Origin: Bacteroidetes bacterium UBA3022
GTDB taxonomy: Bacteria > Bacteroidota > Bacteroidia > Chitinophagales > BACL12
NCBI GenBank assembly: GCA_002346225.1
Contig: DDYY01000006.1
Coordinates: forward strand, 1-64,000
Reading direction: 5' to 3'
Length of the DNA stretch: 64,000 nucleotides
The notes below the pieces were generated by a model. That model was not told the DNA's origin. It was given only the letters and a program-made list of their open reading frames with translations, and searched no databases. Position 1 is the stretch's first letter. Every line of letters starts with the position of its first letter. The position numbers and the translations under genes are program-made. Shown piece by piece: positions 17,976-25,554 of this stretch.

Positions 17976-19316
17976 ATGGCAGGCACCGCAGCATTCTATA
18001 CCCTGGGTTGTAAACTGAACTTTTCTGAATCATCCGCACTGGCTCGACAGATGGGAGAGGAGGGCTTTACCATCGTTCCGTTCACACAGGGGCCTGATGT
18101 CTATGTTATCAATACCTGCTCCGTAACCGACAATGCCGACAAGAAATGCAGAAGGGTAGTGAAGCAGGCACTGCGCATTCGTCCGGATGCCCGTGTAGTG
18201 GTCATAGGCTGCTATGCTCAACTGAAGCCACAGGAAATATTGTCTATTCCTGGTGTTGACCTGGTGTTGGGTGCGGCTGAAAAATTCGAACTTCCCAGGC
18301 ATATTGCCGAGTTGAAAAAAACGGATAGCCCCAGGGCGGTGGCCGGAGATATAAAAGATGTCCATCAATTTCTAGCGGCTTACTCGGGAAACGATAGAAC
18401 ACGGACCTTTTTGAAAGTCCAGGATGGTTGCGATTACAACTGTGCATTTTGCACCATTCCGCTGGCAAGAGGTAAAAGCCGGAGCAATACCGTCGCCTCG
18501 GTGGTGGAACAGGCAGAAAAAATTGCTGCGGAGGGTGTGAAGGAAGTGGTACTAACAGGTGTGAATATTGGTGATTTCGGCAGGATAGAAAACATCCCCA
18601 GAGCCGAACAGGAGTCTTTCCTCGATCTGGTAAAGGCACTGGATAAGGTTACAGCTATCGAGCGCTTTCGCATATCGTCGATTGAACCCAACCTACTGAC
18701 CAAAGAGATTATTGAAACCGTAGCTCAGTCTGAAAGGTTTGTTCCGCATTTTCATATACCCTTACAAAGCGGCAGTGATAAGATTCTTGCCAAAATGCGC
18801 CGAAGGTACAAGCGTCAGTTGTATGCCGATAATGTGCAGCTGATACGGGAACGGATGCCGTATGCTTGCATTGGCGTTGATGTCATCACAGGCTTTCCGG
18901 GTGAGTCGCATGCCGATTTCCTGGATACATATCATTTTTTAAATGAACTGGAGGTGAGCTATCTCCATGTGTTCACCTACTCTGAACGCCCTAATACATT
19001 GGCTATTGAAATGGATAATCCTGTACCTGTGAAGGAGCGGGAAGAGCGGACAGCTCAATTGATTAGTCTATCCGAAAAAAAGAAACGGGACTTTTATACT
19101 GCATTTGTAGGTAGTAAGCGGCCCGTTCTTTTTGAAGCGGAAACAGATGGGGAAACCATGTTCGGATTTACCGATAATTACATCAAAGTGGCTGCTCCTT
19201 ACGACCCATTGCTGGTCAATGAAATAGCAATGGTAGAATTGTCGGCAATATTACCTGCAACCGTCATGCAGGCCGGTGAAATAATTGTTCCTTCTGAATC
19301 CACAATTACCTTATAA
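17976..19316 (+). CDS. mtaB: tRNA 2-methylthio-adenosine-37 methylthiotransferase (MtaB)
   Basis: A radical-SAM methylthiotransferase of the MtaB branch, which adds a 2-methylthio group to N6-threonylcarbamoyl-adenosine at tRNA position 37. The N-terminal UPF0004 domain has FYTLGCKLN, VINTCSVT and VIGCYAQ (three cysteines for the auxiliary cluster). The radical-SAM core follows with CDYNCAFCTIP, the CxxxCxxC cluster motif, then HFHIPLQSGSDK. A TRAM-like C-terminus comes last. The YTLGCKLN start is typical of MtaB rather than MiaB. The preferred start is ATG 17976, at family-normal distance; an ATG at 17940 would add 12 atypical residues and cover the promoter. Confidence 0.93.
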   Translation: MAGTAAFYTLGCKLNFSESSALARQMGEEGFTIVPFTQGPDVYVINTCSVTDNADKKCRRVVKQALRIRPDARVVVIGCYAQLKPQEILSIPGVDLVLGAAEKFELPRHIAELKKTDSPRAVAGDIKDVHQFLAAYSGNDRTRTFLKVQDGCDYNCAFCTIPLARGKSRSNTVASVVEQAEKIAAEGVKEVVLTGVNIGDFGRIENIPRAEQESFLDLVKALDKVTAIERFRISSIEPNLLTKEIIETVAQSERFVPHFHIPLQSGSDKILAKMRRRYKRQLYADNVQLIRERMPYACIGVDVITGFPGESHADFLDTYHFLNELEVSYLHVFTYSERPNTLAIEMDNPVPVKEREERTAQLISLSEKKKRDFYTAFVGSKRPVLFEAETDGETMFGFTDNYIKVAAPYDPLLVNEIAMVELSAILPATVMQAGEIIVPSESTITL

Positions 19317-19326
19317 AAACGAATAC

Positions 19327-20616
19327 ATGCTACTGCTAAGATCGTATGCTACTATTTCAGATTTGATTTTCGGTCTTACCGGTTGGCGCATACCATTGCC
19401 CATCTTTTCGTTTGGGTTTTTTGTGGCAACAGCATTTCTGGTAGCTGCATGGTTGCTGGCTAAAGAGCTGAAAAGAAAAGAGAACCAAGGTTTGCTCAGT
19501 TTCAAAGAAGAGGAAGTGGTTGTCGGGAAAGCTCCCCAGCCGCTGGATATCGGACTGAACGCATTGATTGGGTTTCTTTTTGGATTTAAACTCGGACTTA
19601 TTTTTTCAGATTACCAACTTTTTACGGACAATCCGCAGGCGGTCATTTTTTCGAGTGCGGGTAGTATAGTGGGCGGGATTATCGGTGCCCTCTTGCTGGG
19701 TTATTTAAAGTACAGTGAGGTTAAAAAGCAGCAACTACCAAAGCCTGAAAAGAAGAAAATAAAGGTTTGGCCGCATCAGCGCGTTGGGGATATAGTTGTT
19801 ATTGCCGCTATCGCAGGTATACTGGGCGCTAAAATCTTCTCCAATTTTGAAGAGCCCGGTGGGTGGGAGAGTTTCTTCCGCGATCCATTGGGTAACTTTT
19901 TCAGCGGTCTTACCATTTACGGCGGACTGATTCTCGGCGCAGCAGCGGTTATCTATTATGCTACACGTAAGGGAATAAATGTGCTCCATTTGGGAGATGC
20001 AGTCGCACCAGCGCTAATTCTCGCTTACGGTATTGGTCGCATTGGTTGCCAGGTGGCTGGCGATGGTGATTGGGGGGTATACAACAGTGCCTACCTGACT
20101 AAGGAGACAGGAGAGGTTGCCGCAGCTATGCCGGAAGATTTTGATAAGGCTACTGCAGCTTACCCCAACTACTTCAATTACGCTTTTGGCGATCGGGAGG
20201 ATATTCCAAACAGATCTTTTCAGGCGCCTTCATGGATGCCGGTAAGCTGGGTTGCTCAAAATTATGCCCACAATGTCAATGAAGATGGTTTGCCTTTGCC
20301 CGATTGTGATGGAAAGTTCTGCGCGGTGCTACCTATTCCCGTCTTCCCAACGCCCTTGTACGAAACCATCATGAGCATCATCATTTTCAGTATTTTATGG
20401 ATAGCGAGGACAAGGATTTCGACTGCCGGTATTCTTTTTGCCGCCTACATCTTTGCTAATGGACTCGAACGATTCTGGATTGAAAAGATTCGGGTAAATA
20501 ATATTGTTACCTTCTTAGGAATGAAAGCCACTCAGGCTGAATTCATTTCTGTAGGTATGATGGTTTTTGGGCTTGCCTTTGGCCTGGTGCTCTGGAAGAG
20601 GAGCCGAAAAGCCTGA
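19327..20616 (+). CDS. lgt: Prolipoprotein diacylglyceryl transferase
   Basis: An inner-membrane enzyme that moves diacylglycerol from phosphatidylglycerol to the lipobox cysteine of prolipoproteins, the first step of lipoprotein maturation. Signatures seen: FSGLTIYGGLILG and the Lgt motif form GRIGCQVAGDGDWG, followed later by PTPLYETIMS and a C-terminal NGLERFWIEKIR. At about 430 residues it is longer than typical Lgt (about 270-300). The extra length is an N-terminal membrane region, a charged KPEKKKIKVWPHQ segment and an insertion of about 80 residues after the motif, as in other Bacteroidota as far as I recall. ATG at 19327, ten bases after mtaB; likely cotranscribed. A TTG at 19285 is rejected. 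Confidence 0.9.
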   Translation: MLLLRSYATISDLIFGLTGWRIPLPIFSFGFFVATAFLVAAWLLAKELKRKENQGLLSFKEEEVVVGKAPQPLDIGLNALIGFLFGFKLGLIFSDYQLFTDNPQAVIFSSAGSIVGGIIGALLLGYLKYSEVKKQQLPKPEKKKIKVWPHQRVGDIVVIAAIAGILGAKIFSNFEEPGGWESFFRDPLGNFFSGLTIYGGLILGAAAVIYYATRKGINVLHLGDAVAPALILAYGIGRIGCQVAGDGDWGVYNSAYLTKETGEVAAAMPEDFDKATAAYPNYFNYAFGDREDIPNRSFQAPSWMPVSWVAQNYAHNVNEDGLPLPDCDGKFCAVLPIPVFPTPLYETIMSIIIFSILWIARTRISTAGILFAAYIFANGLERFWIEKIRVNNIVTFLGMKATQAEFISVGMMVFGLAFGLVLWKRSRKA

Positions 20617-20709
20617 GCATTGCTGCGGAAGCAATAGCGTCCGGTCATGATACCGTCATATTGAAACCTTTCGGAAACACTTGATTTTCAGTTTTATCGG
20701 GTTATTTCG

Positions 20710-20717
20710 TACATTTG
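20710..20717 (+). promoter_or_regulatory. -7 box for the T9SS cargo/PorP/OmpA operon
   Basis: TACATTTG fits TAnnTTTG and lies 23 bases before the first ATG. The nearest upstream TTG (20681) leaves a 26-base gap, longer than usual. The 124-base gap after lgt is the only sizeable one before 28170, so this is the likely operon promoter. Confidence 0.5.
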
Positions 20718-20740
20718 ATTATTAATTTAGGTCACTTTTA

Positions 20741-22591
20741 ATGAGCTATATGCAACGGATTTTTACCAGCATTACCTACCTGCTTACTGTCACTCTGCTT
20801 ACAACTGCTTTCAGCGCAAAAGCCCAGCTTGTTGTTGATGACTCACCTACGGATTCAGAACTTGCCGCCGCTTTGGTAGGAGAAGGGGTTACGATTTCCG
20901 GAGTAGAGTTGGATTGTGCCAGCGGTGCATATGGTTTTTTTGAATGTGTAGATTGTAATGTGGGCATCCCTAGTGGTGTGGTGCTGACATCAGGATCTAT
21001 TTTCGAAACGGTAGGACCTAATAACAGCAGTGGTGCCGGCGCCTGCCCCGGAACACCCGGTGATTCCGACCTGGAGGATTATATTGACGATATCACCAAT
21101 GACGCCTGTGTTCTCGAATTTGATGTGACAGTAACTTCTGATTCACTCAGCTTTAATTATGTATTTGGATCTGATGAGTACCTCGAATATGTATTCTCTT
21201 TCAATGACGGATTTGCATTCTTTATTGATGGCCCGGGAATTGTCGGAACCCAGAATATCGCGTTAGTGCCTGGAACAACAGACCCTGTGTCTATCGATAA
21301 CGTGAATAATGTGGTGAACCCCGAATATTATGTAGACAACGGAACGGGTTTTGAAGCACCCTACAGCACCGATGATTACTATATTCAGTACGATGGCTTT
21401 ACCACCGTGCTTACCGCCAAAGCTGCGGTAATACCCTGTGAGACCTATCACCTCAAACTTGTCGTGGCAGATGCATTGGATTGTATTCTGGATTCAGGTG
21501 TATTTATCGAAGCAGGAAGTTTGAACAGCCCGGGTGTCGCTATTACATATGATGCGGATATTGACGGATACCTAGATCTGATTGAAGGTTGTAATAATGG
21601 TTTACTCACATTTGATTTGTCCTTCCCGCCGGTTGATTCTTTCTATGTGGTGGTGGATGTAAGTGGAACAGCTACTCCTGGTGAAGATTACTCAGCTATA
21701 CCTGATTCTATACTGTTCCTGCCGGGTGACACGCTGGTTACTATTCCCATTACTGTATTTGAAGATGCACTGGAAGAAGGAATTGAAACAATTGTAATCT
21801 ACGTGGAGCTGGGTTGTGCATTCGGCTTCGGCGATAGTCTTGTAATCAATATCCTGGATTTTCTTCCAATTGAGGCCAGCCCACTGGACACCATTATTTG
21901 TCCCGGAGGTACCGCTACACTTACAGCCAGCGGCGCTGATACGTATACATGGTCTCCTTCAGACGGATTGAGCAGCACCACCGGATCGAGTGTGAATGCC
22001 TCGCCGGACGTTCCAACGACCTATACGGTTACCGGTACCTTATTTGCCTGTGAAAGCAGTCTCGACTTAAATGTAGATCTCGAAGAACCGGTTGCTGATG
22101 CAGGTGCCGATACTACCATATTCTTTGGCGAATCAGCAATCCTGAATGGAAGCGGCGGCGTTGGTTATACCTGGTCTCCTGCTGCTACATTAGCTAATTC
22201 GAATACTGCGAATCCTATTGCCACTCCGCTGGAAACAACTACTTATACCCTGACTATTGAAACAGAGCTGGGCTGTATTGCCATGGATGAAGTCACTGTT
22301 TTTGTATCAGGAGATGCTGTAGTGTGGGTGCCCAATGCATTCTCGCCCAATCAGGACGGATACAACGACTTGTTTACCATCATTGTAAGAGGTGAGATTT
22401 CCTTCTATGAGTTGAATATTTTCAATCGCTGGGGAGAACTGGTGTATACCGGAAATGTTGGTGCTCCGGGTTGGGATGGCTTCTATAACAACAAGGAACA
22501 ACCCATGGGCACATATGTGTACACCTTGCGGTGGTCAGATAATAATGGCAACGATTTTTCAGAGCAAGGTCACTTTATGTTGGTTAGATAG
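20741..22591 (+). CDS. Choice-of-anchor L / Calx-beta protein with type B T9SS domain (copy 1)
   Basis: A signal peptide ending FSAKAQ precedes a choice-of-anchor L domain (about 30-270: LVGEGVTISGV, ECVDCNVGIPSGVVLTSG, FNYVFGSDEYLEYV). Next come a Calx-beta-like module (GTATPGEDYSAIPDSI, FEDALEEGIETIVI) and two immunoglobulin-like modules (DTIICPGGTATLTASGADTY and its partner). The last ~90 residues are a gliding-motility/type B sorting domain: AFSPNQDGYNDLF, LNIFNRWGELVY, GWDGFYN, GTYVYTLRW. It should be exported by the type IX system. It is a close paralogue of the next gene. First of a four-gene operon with PorP/SprF and a PorE-like protein. ATG 20741; a second ATG at 20750 is equally possible. 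Probably an adhesin or matrix component. Confidence 0.9.
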   Translation: MSYMQRIFTSITYLLTVTLLTTAFSAKAQLVVDDSPTDSELAAALVGEGVTISGVELDCASGAYGFFECVDCNVGIPSGVVLTSGSIFETVGPNNSSGAGACPGTPGDSDLEDYIDDITNDACVLEFDVTVTSDSLSFNYVFGSDEYLEYVFSFNDGFAFFIDGPGIVGTQNIALVPGTTDPVSIDNVNNVVNPEYYVDNGTGFEAPYSTDDYYIQYDGFTTVLTAKAAVIPCETYHLKLVVADALDCILDSGVFIEAGSLNSPGVAITYDADIDGYLDLIEGCNNGLLTFDLSFPPVDSFYVVVDVSGTATPGEDYSAIPDSILFLPGDTLVTIPITVFEDALEEGIETIVIYVELGCAFGFGDSLVINILDFLPIEASPLDTIICPGGTATLTASGADTYTWSPSDGLSSTTGSSVNASPDVPTTYTVTGTLFACESSLDLNVDLEEPVADAGADTTIFFGESAILNGSGGVGYTWSPAATLANSNTANPIATPLETTTYTLTIETELGCIAMDEVTVFVSGDAVVWVPNAFSPNQDGYNDLFTIIVRGEISFYELNIFNRWGELVYTGNVGAPGWDGFYNNKEQPMGTYVYTLRWSDNNGNDFSEQGHFMLVR

Positions 22592-22621
22592 ATTTTATTG
22601 GCTCAAATAAATAGAATAACA

Positions 22622-24499
22622 ATGAAAAGGCACAGACTGTATACTATATCAATAGCTATAGCTGGCCTCTTTATGTTAGCCGCTGAAGCAAAAGCACAAA
22701 TTGTAGTGGATGATACGCTAACACCTGAAGAGCTGGCAGCAACGCTGGTGGGTACAGGTGTTGTTATCAGCGGAGTAACCATCGATTGTCATGATGGTGG
22801 TTATGCCTATTTTGAATGCGTGGATTGCAATGTGGGCATGGAGTCGGGTATCGTTATTGTTTCCGGTCCTGCCACAGAGGTAGAAGGCCCTAACAGCGGT
22901 TCCGGTACCGGGATGAGTATGGGAGGCGGGGGCGATCCTGACCTGGAGGATTTGACTACTTCAACCACCTACGACGCATGTATTCTGGAGTTTGATGCAA
23001 CAGTTACTTCTGATTCCCTGCAATTCGATTATGTTTTTGGCTCCGAAGAATACACTACCTACGTGAACTCTTCCTTCAACGATGTTTTTGGCTTGTTTAT
23101 CAGCGGCCCCGGAATTGTGGGAACTCAAAATCTGGCACTGGTACCATTTACGACTACTTCTGTGGCTATCAATAACGTAAATCCGCTGGAAAACGAAGAG
23201 TATTACGTCGATAATGGCGTGGGTTGTACGCCCTCTTTTGGCGGTTGTACAGAAGACTGGCTCACCGCTCCTTATACCACCGATGATTATTACATTGAGT
23301 GGGATGGCTTCACAACCGTTCTTACCGCGCGTGCTGCAGTTACTCCTTGCGAGACTTACCACCTCAAACTAGGGGTTGCCGATGCAGGCGATGGTATTCT
23401 GGACTCCGGTGTATTTATTAAAGCAGGAAGTCTGAGTAGCCCTGGTGTTAATATTTCATATGAATACGATATTGATGGATATCCTGAAATGATTGAGGGC
23501 TGTAACAATGGCGAATTGAACCTTTCGCTCTCCTTTGTAGCAACAGATACGATTGTTGTGAATCTGGAAATAACAGGAACTGCTGGTAATGGTATTGATT
23601 ACTCCAATATTCCTACATCTGTTGTATTCTATCCGGGCGATTCGCTGATAACCATCCCTATTGAAGCTTACGAAGATGCGCTGGCAGAAGGAGTAGAAAC
23701 AATTATTATAACAGGTGAATTGACCTGCGCAATTGCCGGCGATAGCATCATATTGCAGATAAATGATTCTTACCCATTCGACGCATGGCCCGAGGATACT
23801 ATCATTTGCCCCGGTGAATCTGTCGATTTACAGGCTTCCGGTGCACAGGTGTATATCTGGACGCCCATTAATCACCTGGATACGACCTCAGGTCCTTTAG
23901 TGACCTCCACACCAGAAGAAACAATCACATATACAGTTTTAGGGCACTTTTATGCCTGTCTGGAAACCAGAGAACTTACCATTCATGTCGAAGAGTCTGA
24001 AGCTGATGCCGGACCGGATGCGGTCATTTATCAGGGGACGTCTACCGAGTTAGATGGCTCAGGTGGAGTAGCTTATTCCTGGACGCCTGCAGAGTCTCTG
24101 AGTGATCCCAACATACCTAATCCGGAGGCCTCTCCTGAAGAGGGGACCACCTACTACCTGACGGTTACAACTGCCTTGGGATGTGAATTCACTGATTCTG
24201 TTAATGTCGCGGTACTGATTGAACCGCAAGTCTATATCCCCAATGCTTTCACCCCCAATGGTGATGGCACACATGATATACTTAGAGTATTGATTTTCAA
24301 TGAAGTAACTCCGCTTTCTTTCCAGATTTATAACAGATGGGGAAAGAAAGTTTTTGAAACCGGAGACATTTCTATCGGTTGGGACGGTAAAGTGGGCGAT
24401 AAAGAACAGGAAATTGGAACATACATGTATATATTTGTAGGCTTAGATGAAAGAGGCAACGAATTCACAATGAACGGAACCATTACATTACTTAGATAA
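22622..24499 (+). CDS. Choice-of-anchor L / Calx-beta protein with type B T9SS domain (copy 2)
   Basis: This tandem paralogue of the preceding gene has the same order: signal peptide (ending AAEAKAQ), choice-of-anchor L domain, Calx-beta-like module (GTAGNGIDYSNIPTSV, YEDALAEGVETIII), two immunoglobulin-like modules and a type B sorting end (AFTPNGDGTHDIL, QIYNRWGKKVFETG, GTYMYIF, final NGTITLLR). It differs by a glycine/methionine-rich loop (GMSMGGGGDPD) and a cysteine pair insert (VGCTPSFGGCTEDW). ATG 22622 is preferred over an in-frame TTG at 22598 because the basic and hydrophobic signal peptide begins there. It lies 30 bases after its copy. Export by the type IX system is expected; its partner or ligand is unknown. 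Confidence 0.9.
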   Translation: MKRHRLYTISIAIAGLFMLAAEAKAQIVVDDTLTPEELAATLVGTGVVISGVTIDCHDGGYAYFECVDCNVGMESGIVIVSGPATEVEGPNSGSGTGMSMGGGGDPDLEDLTTSTTYDACILEFDATVTSDSLQFDYVFGSEEYTTYVNSSFNDVFGLFISGPGIVGTQNLALVPFTTTSVAINNVNPLENEEYYVDNGVGCTPSFGGCTEDWLTAPYTTDDYYIEWDGFTTVLTARAAVTPCETYHLKLGVADAGDGILDSGVFIKAGSLSSPGVNISYEYDIDGYPEMIEGCNNGELNLSLSFVATDTIVVNLEITGTAGNGIDYSNIPTSVVFYPGDSLITIPIEAYEDALAEGVETIIITGELTCAIAGDSIILQINDSYPFDAWPEDTIICPGESVDLQASGAQVYIWTPINHLDTTSGPLVTSTPEETITYTVLGHFYACLETRELTIHVEESEADAGPDAVIYQGTSTELDGSGGVAYSWTPAESLSDPNIPNPEASPEEGTTYYLTVTTALGCEFTDSVNVAVLIEPQVYIPNAFTPNGDGTHDILRVLIFNEVTPLSFQIYNRWGKKVFETGDISIGWDGKVGDKEQEIGTYMYIFVGLDERGNEFTMNGTITLLR

Positions 24500-24509
24500 A
24501 AACGCTTTT

Positions 24510-25526
24510 ATGGCAAAAATCAACAAATTACTATTGATCGTTTTCCTGTTAACTGGCTTTGCGGTTCAGGCCCAGGACATTCACTTTTCCCAATTCATGA
24601 GCGCACCACTGGCATTGAATCCTGCTCAGACAGGTAACTATGCCTGTGACTGGAGAGCAGGTCTGAATTACAGAAACCAGTGGAGTAGCATACCTGCACC
24701 ATACGTTACGTATTCTGCTTTTTTCGATGCGCCTGTTGTGACAGGAATTCGTGGTTCTGATAATCTCGCCGCTGGGATTCTGCTCTACAATGACGTTTCA
24801 GGCGACGGAAACCTTTCCAATTTATCCGTTCTGGCTTCAGTAGCTTATCACATGGCGTTGGGTAGCCCTAATCATTACCTCTCAGCTGGTGTGCAGGCAG
24901 GACTGATGCAGAAATCACTCGATTGGAACAACCTGGTTTTTGCCAATCAGTTTGATGGAGTTGATTTCAATTCAGGTCTTCCCAATTTTGAACCTTATGC
25001 GGGTGATAACTTCAATAACCTGGATTTGAACTTCGGTTTGATGTATAAAGGTAAGTTCAGTCAGGACGTTTCCCTGGAAGCGGGTGTTGCTGCTAACCAC
25101 CTTTTAACACCCAATGAGTCGTTCCTGCTGGAATCGACCAATGAACTGGGTATGCGCGTTACCGGACATACAAGAGTAATCGTTGCCCTTACCAATAACC
25201 TGAGCATACTGCCTGCGGTCTTATACCAGTCTCAGAGTGGAGCGTCAGAATTGATTGTTGGTGGAGATATCGGATATTTCCTGCGCAATCCCAACTTCCC
25301 TGCGACTATTTACATGGGGGCCTACCTTCGGAACGGCGATGCAGTTATTCCCAGCCTTGCCATCGACTACAACAATTTCCGTTTAGGTATAACTTACGAT
25401 GTAAATACCTCCAATCTTGACGTAGCTACGAATGGTCAGGGTGGTATTGAATTGTCGCTGGTTTACACAGGTTGTATTCTGCCTGTCGTACCTGAAAATT
25501 ATGTACTGCCTTGTCCAAGGTATTGA
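24510..25526 (+). CDS. PorP/SprF family type IX secretion outer-membrane protein
   Basis: The 338-residue product shows the PorP/SprF hallmark at the N-terminus: signal peptide ending AVQAQ, then DIHFSQFMSAPLALNPAQTG and YRNQWSSI, followed by an alternating beta-strand pattern of an outer-membrane barrel. In Flavobacterium, SprF-type proteins are needed to secrete or anchor type B cargo such as SprB. Here it follows two type B cargo genes by 10 bases, which suggests it serves them. It precedes a PorE-like gene, and PorP and PorE homologues are known to act together. Whether it is the general PorP or a dedicated paralogue cannot be told from this window. Confidence 0.92.
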   Translation: MAKINKLLLIVFLLTGFAVQAQDIHFSQFMSAPLALNPAQTGNYACDWRAGLNYRNQWSSIPAPYVTYSAFFDAPVVTGIRGSDNLAAGILLYNDVSGDGNLSNLSVLASVAYHMALGSPNHYLSAGVQAGLMQKSLDWNNLVFANQFDGVDFNSGLPNFEPYAGDNFNNLDLNFGLMYKGKFSQDVSLEAGVAANHLLTPNESFLLESTNELGMRVTGHTRVIVALTNNLSILPAVLYQSQSGASELIVGGDIGYFLRNPNFPATIYMGAYLRNGDAVIPSLAIDYNNFRLGITYDVNTSNLDVATNGQGGIELSLVYTGCILPVVPENYVLPCPRY

Positions 25527-25554
25527 TAGTAATGATAATGTGTAAAATTTGTAT

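Noticed and set aside
20619..20635. Hairpin ATTGCT/AGCAAT just after lgt as a terminator
   Set aside because: Only six pairs with two G/C pairs and no T-run follows; it could not be supported as a terminator.
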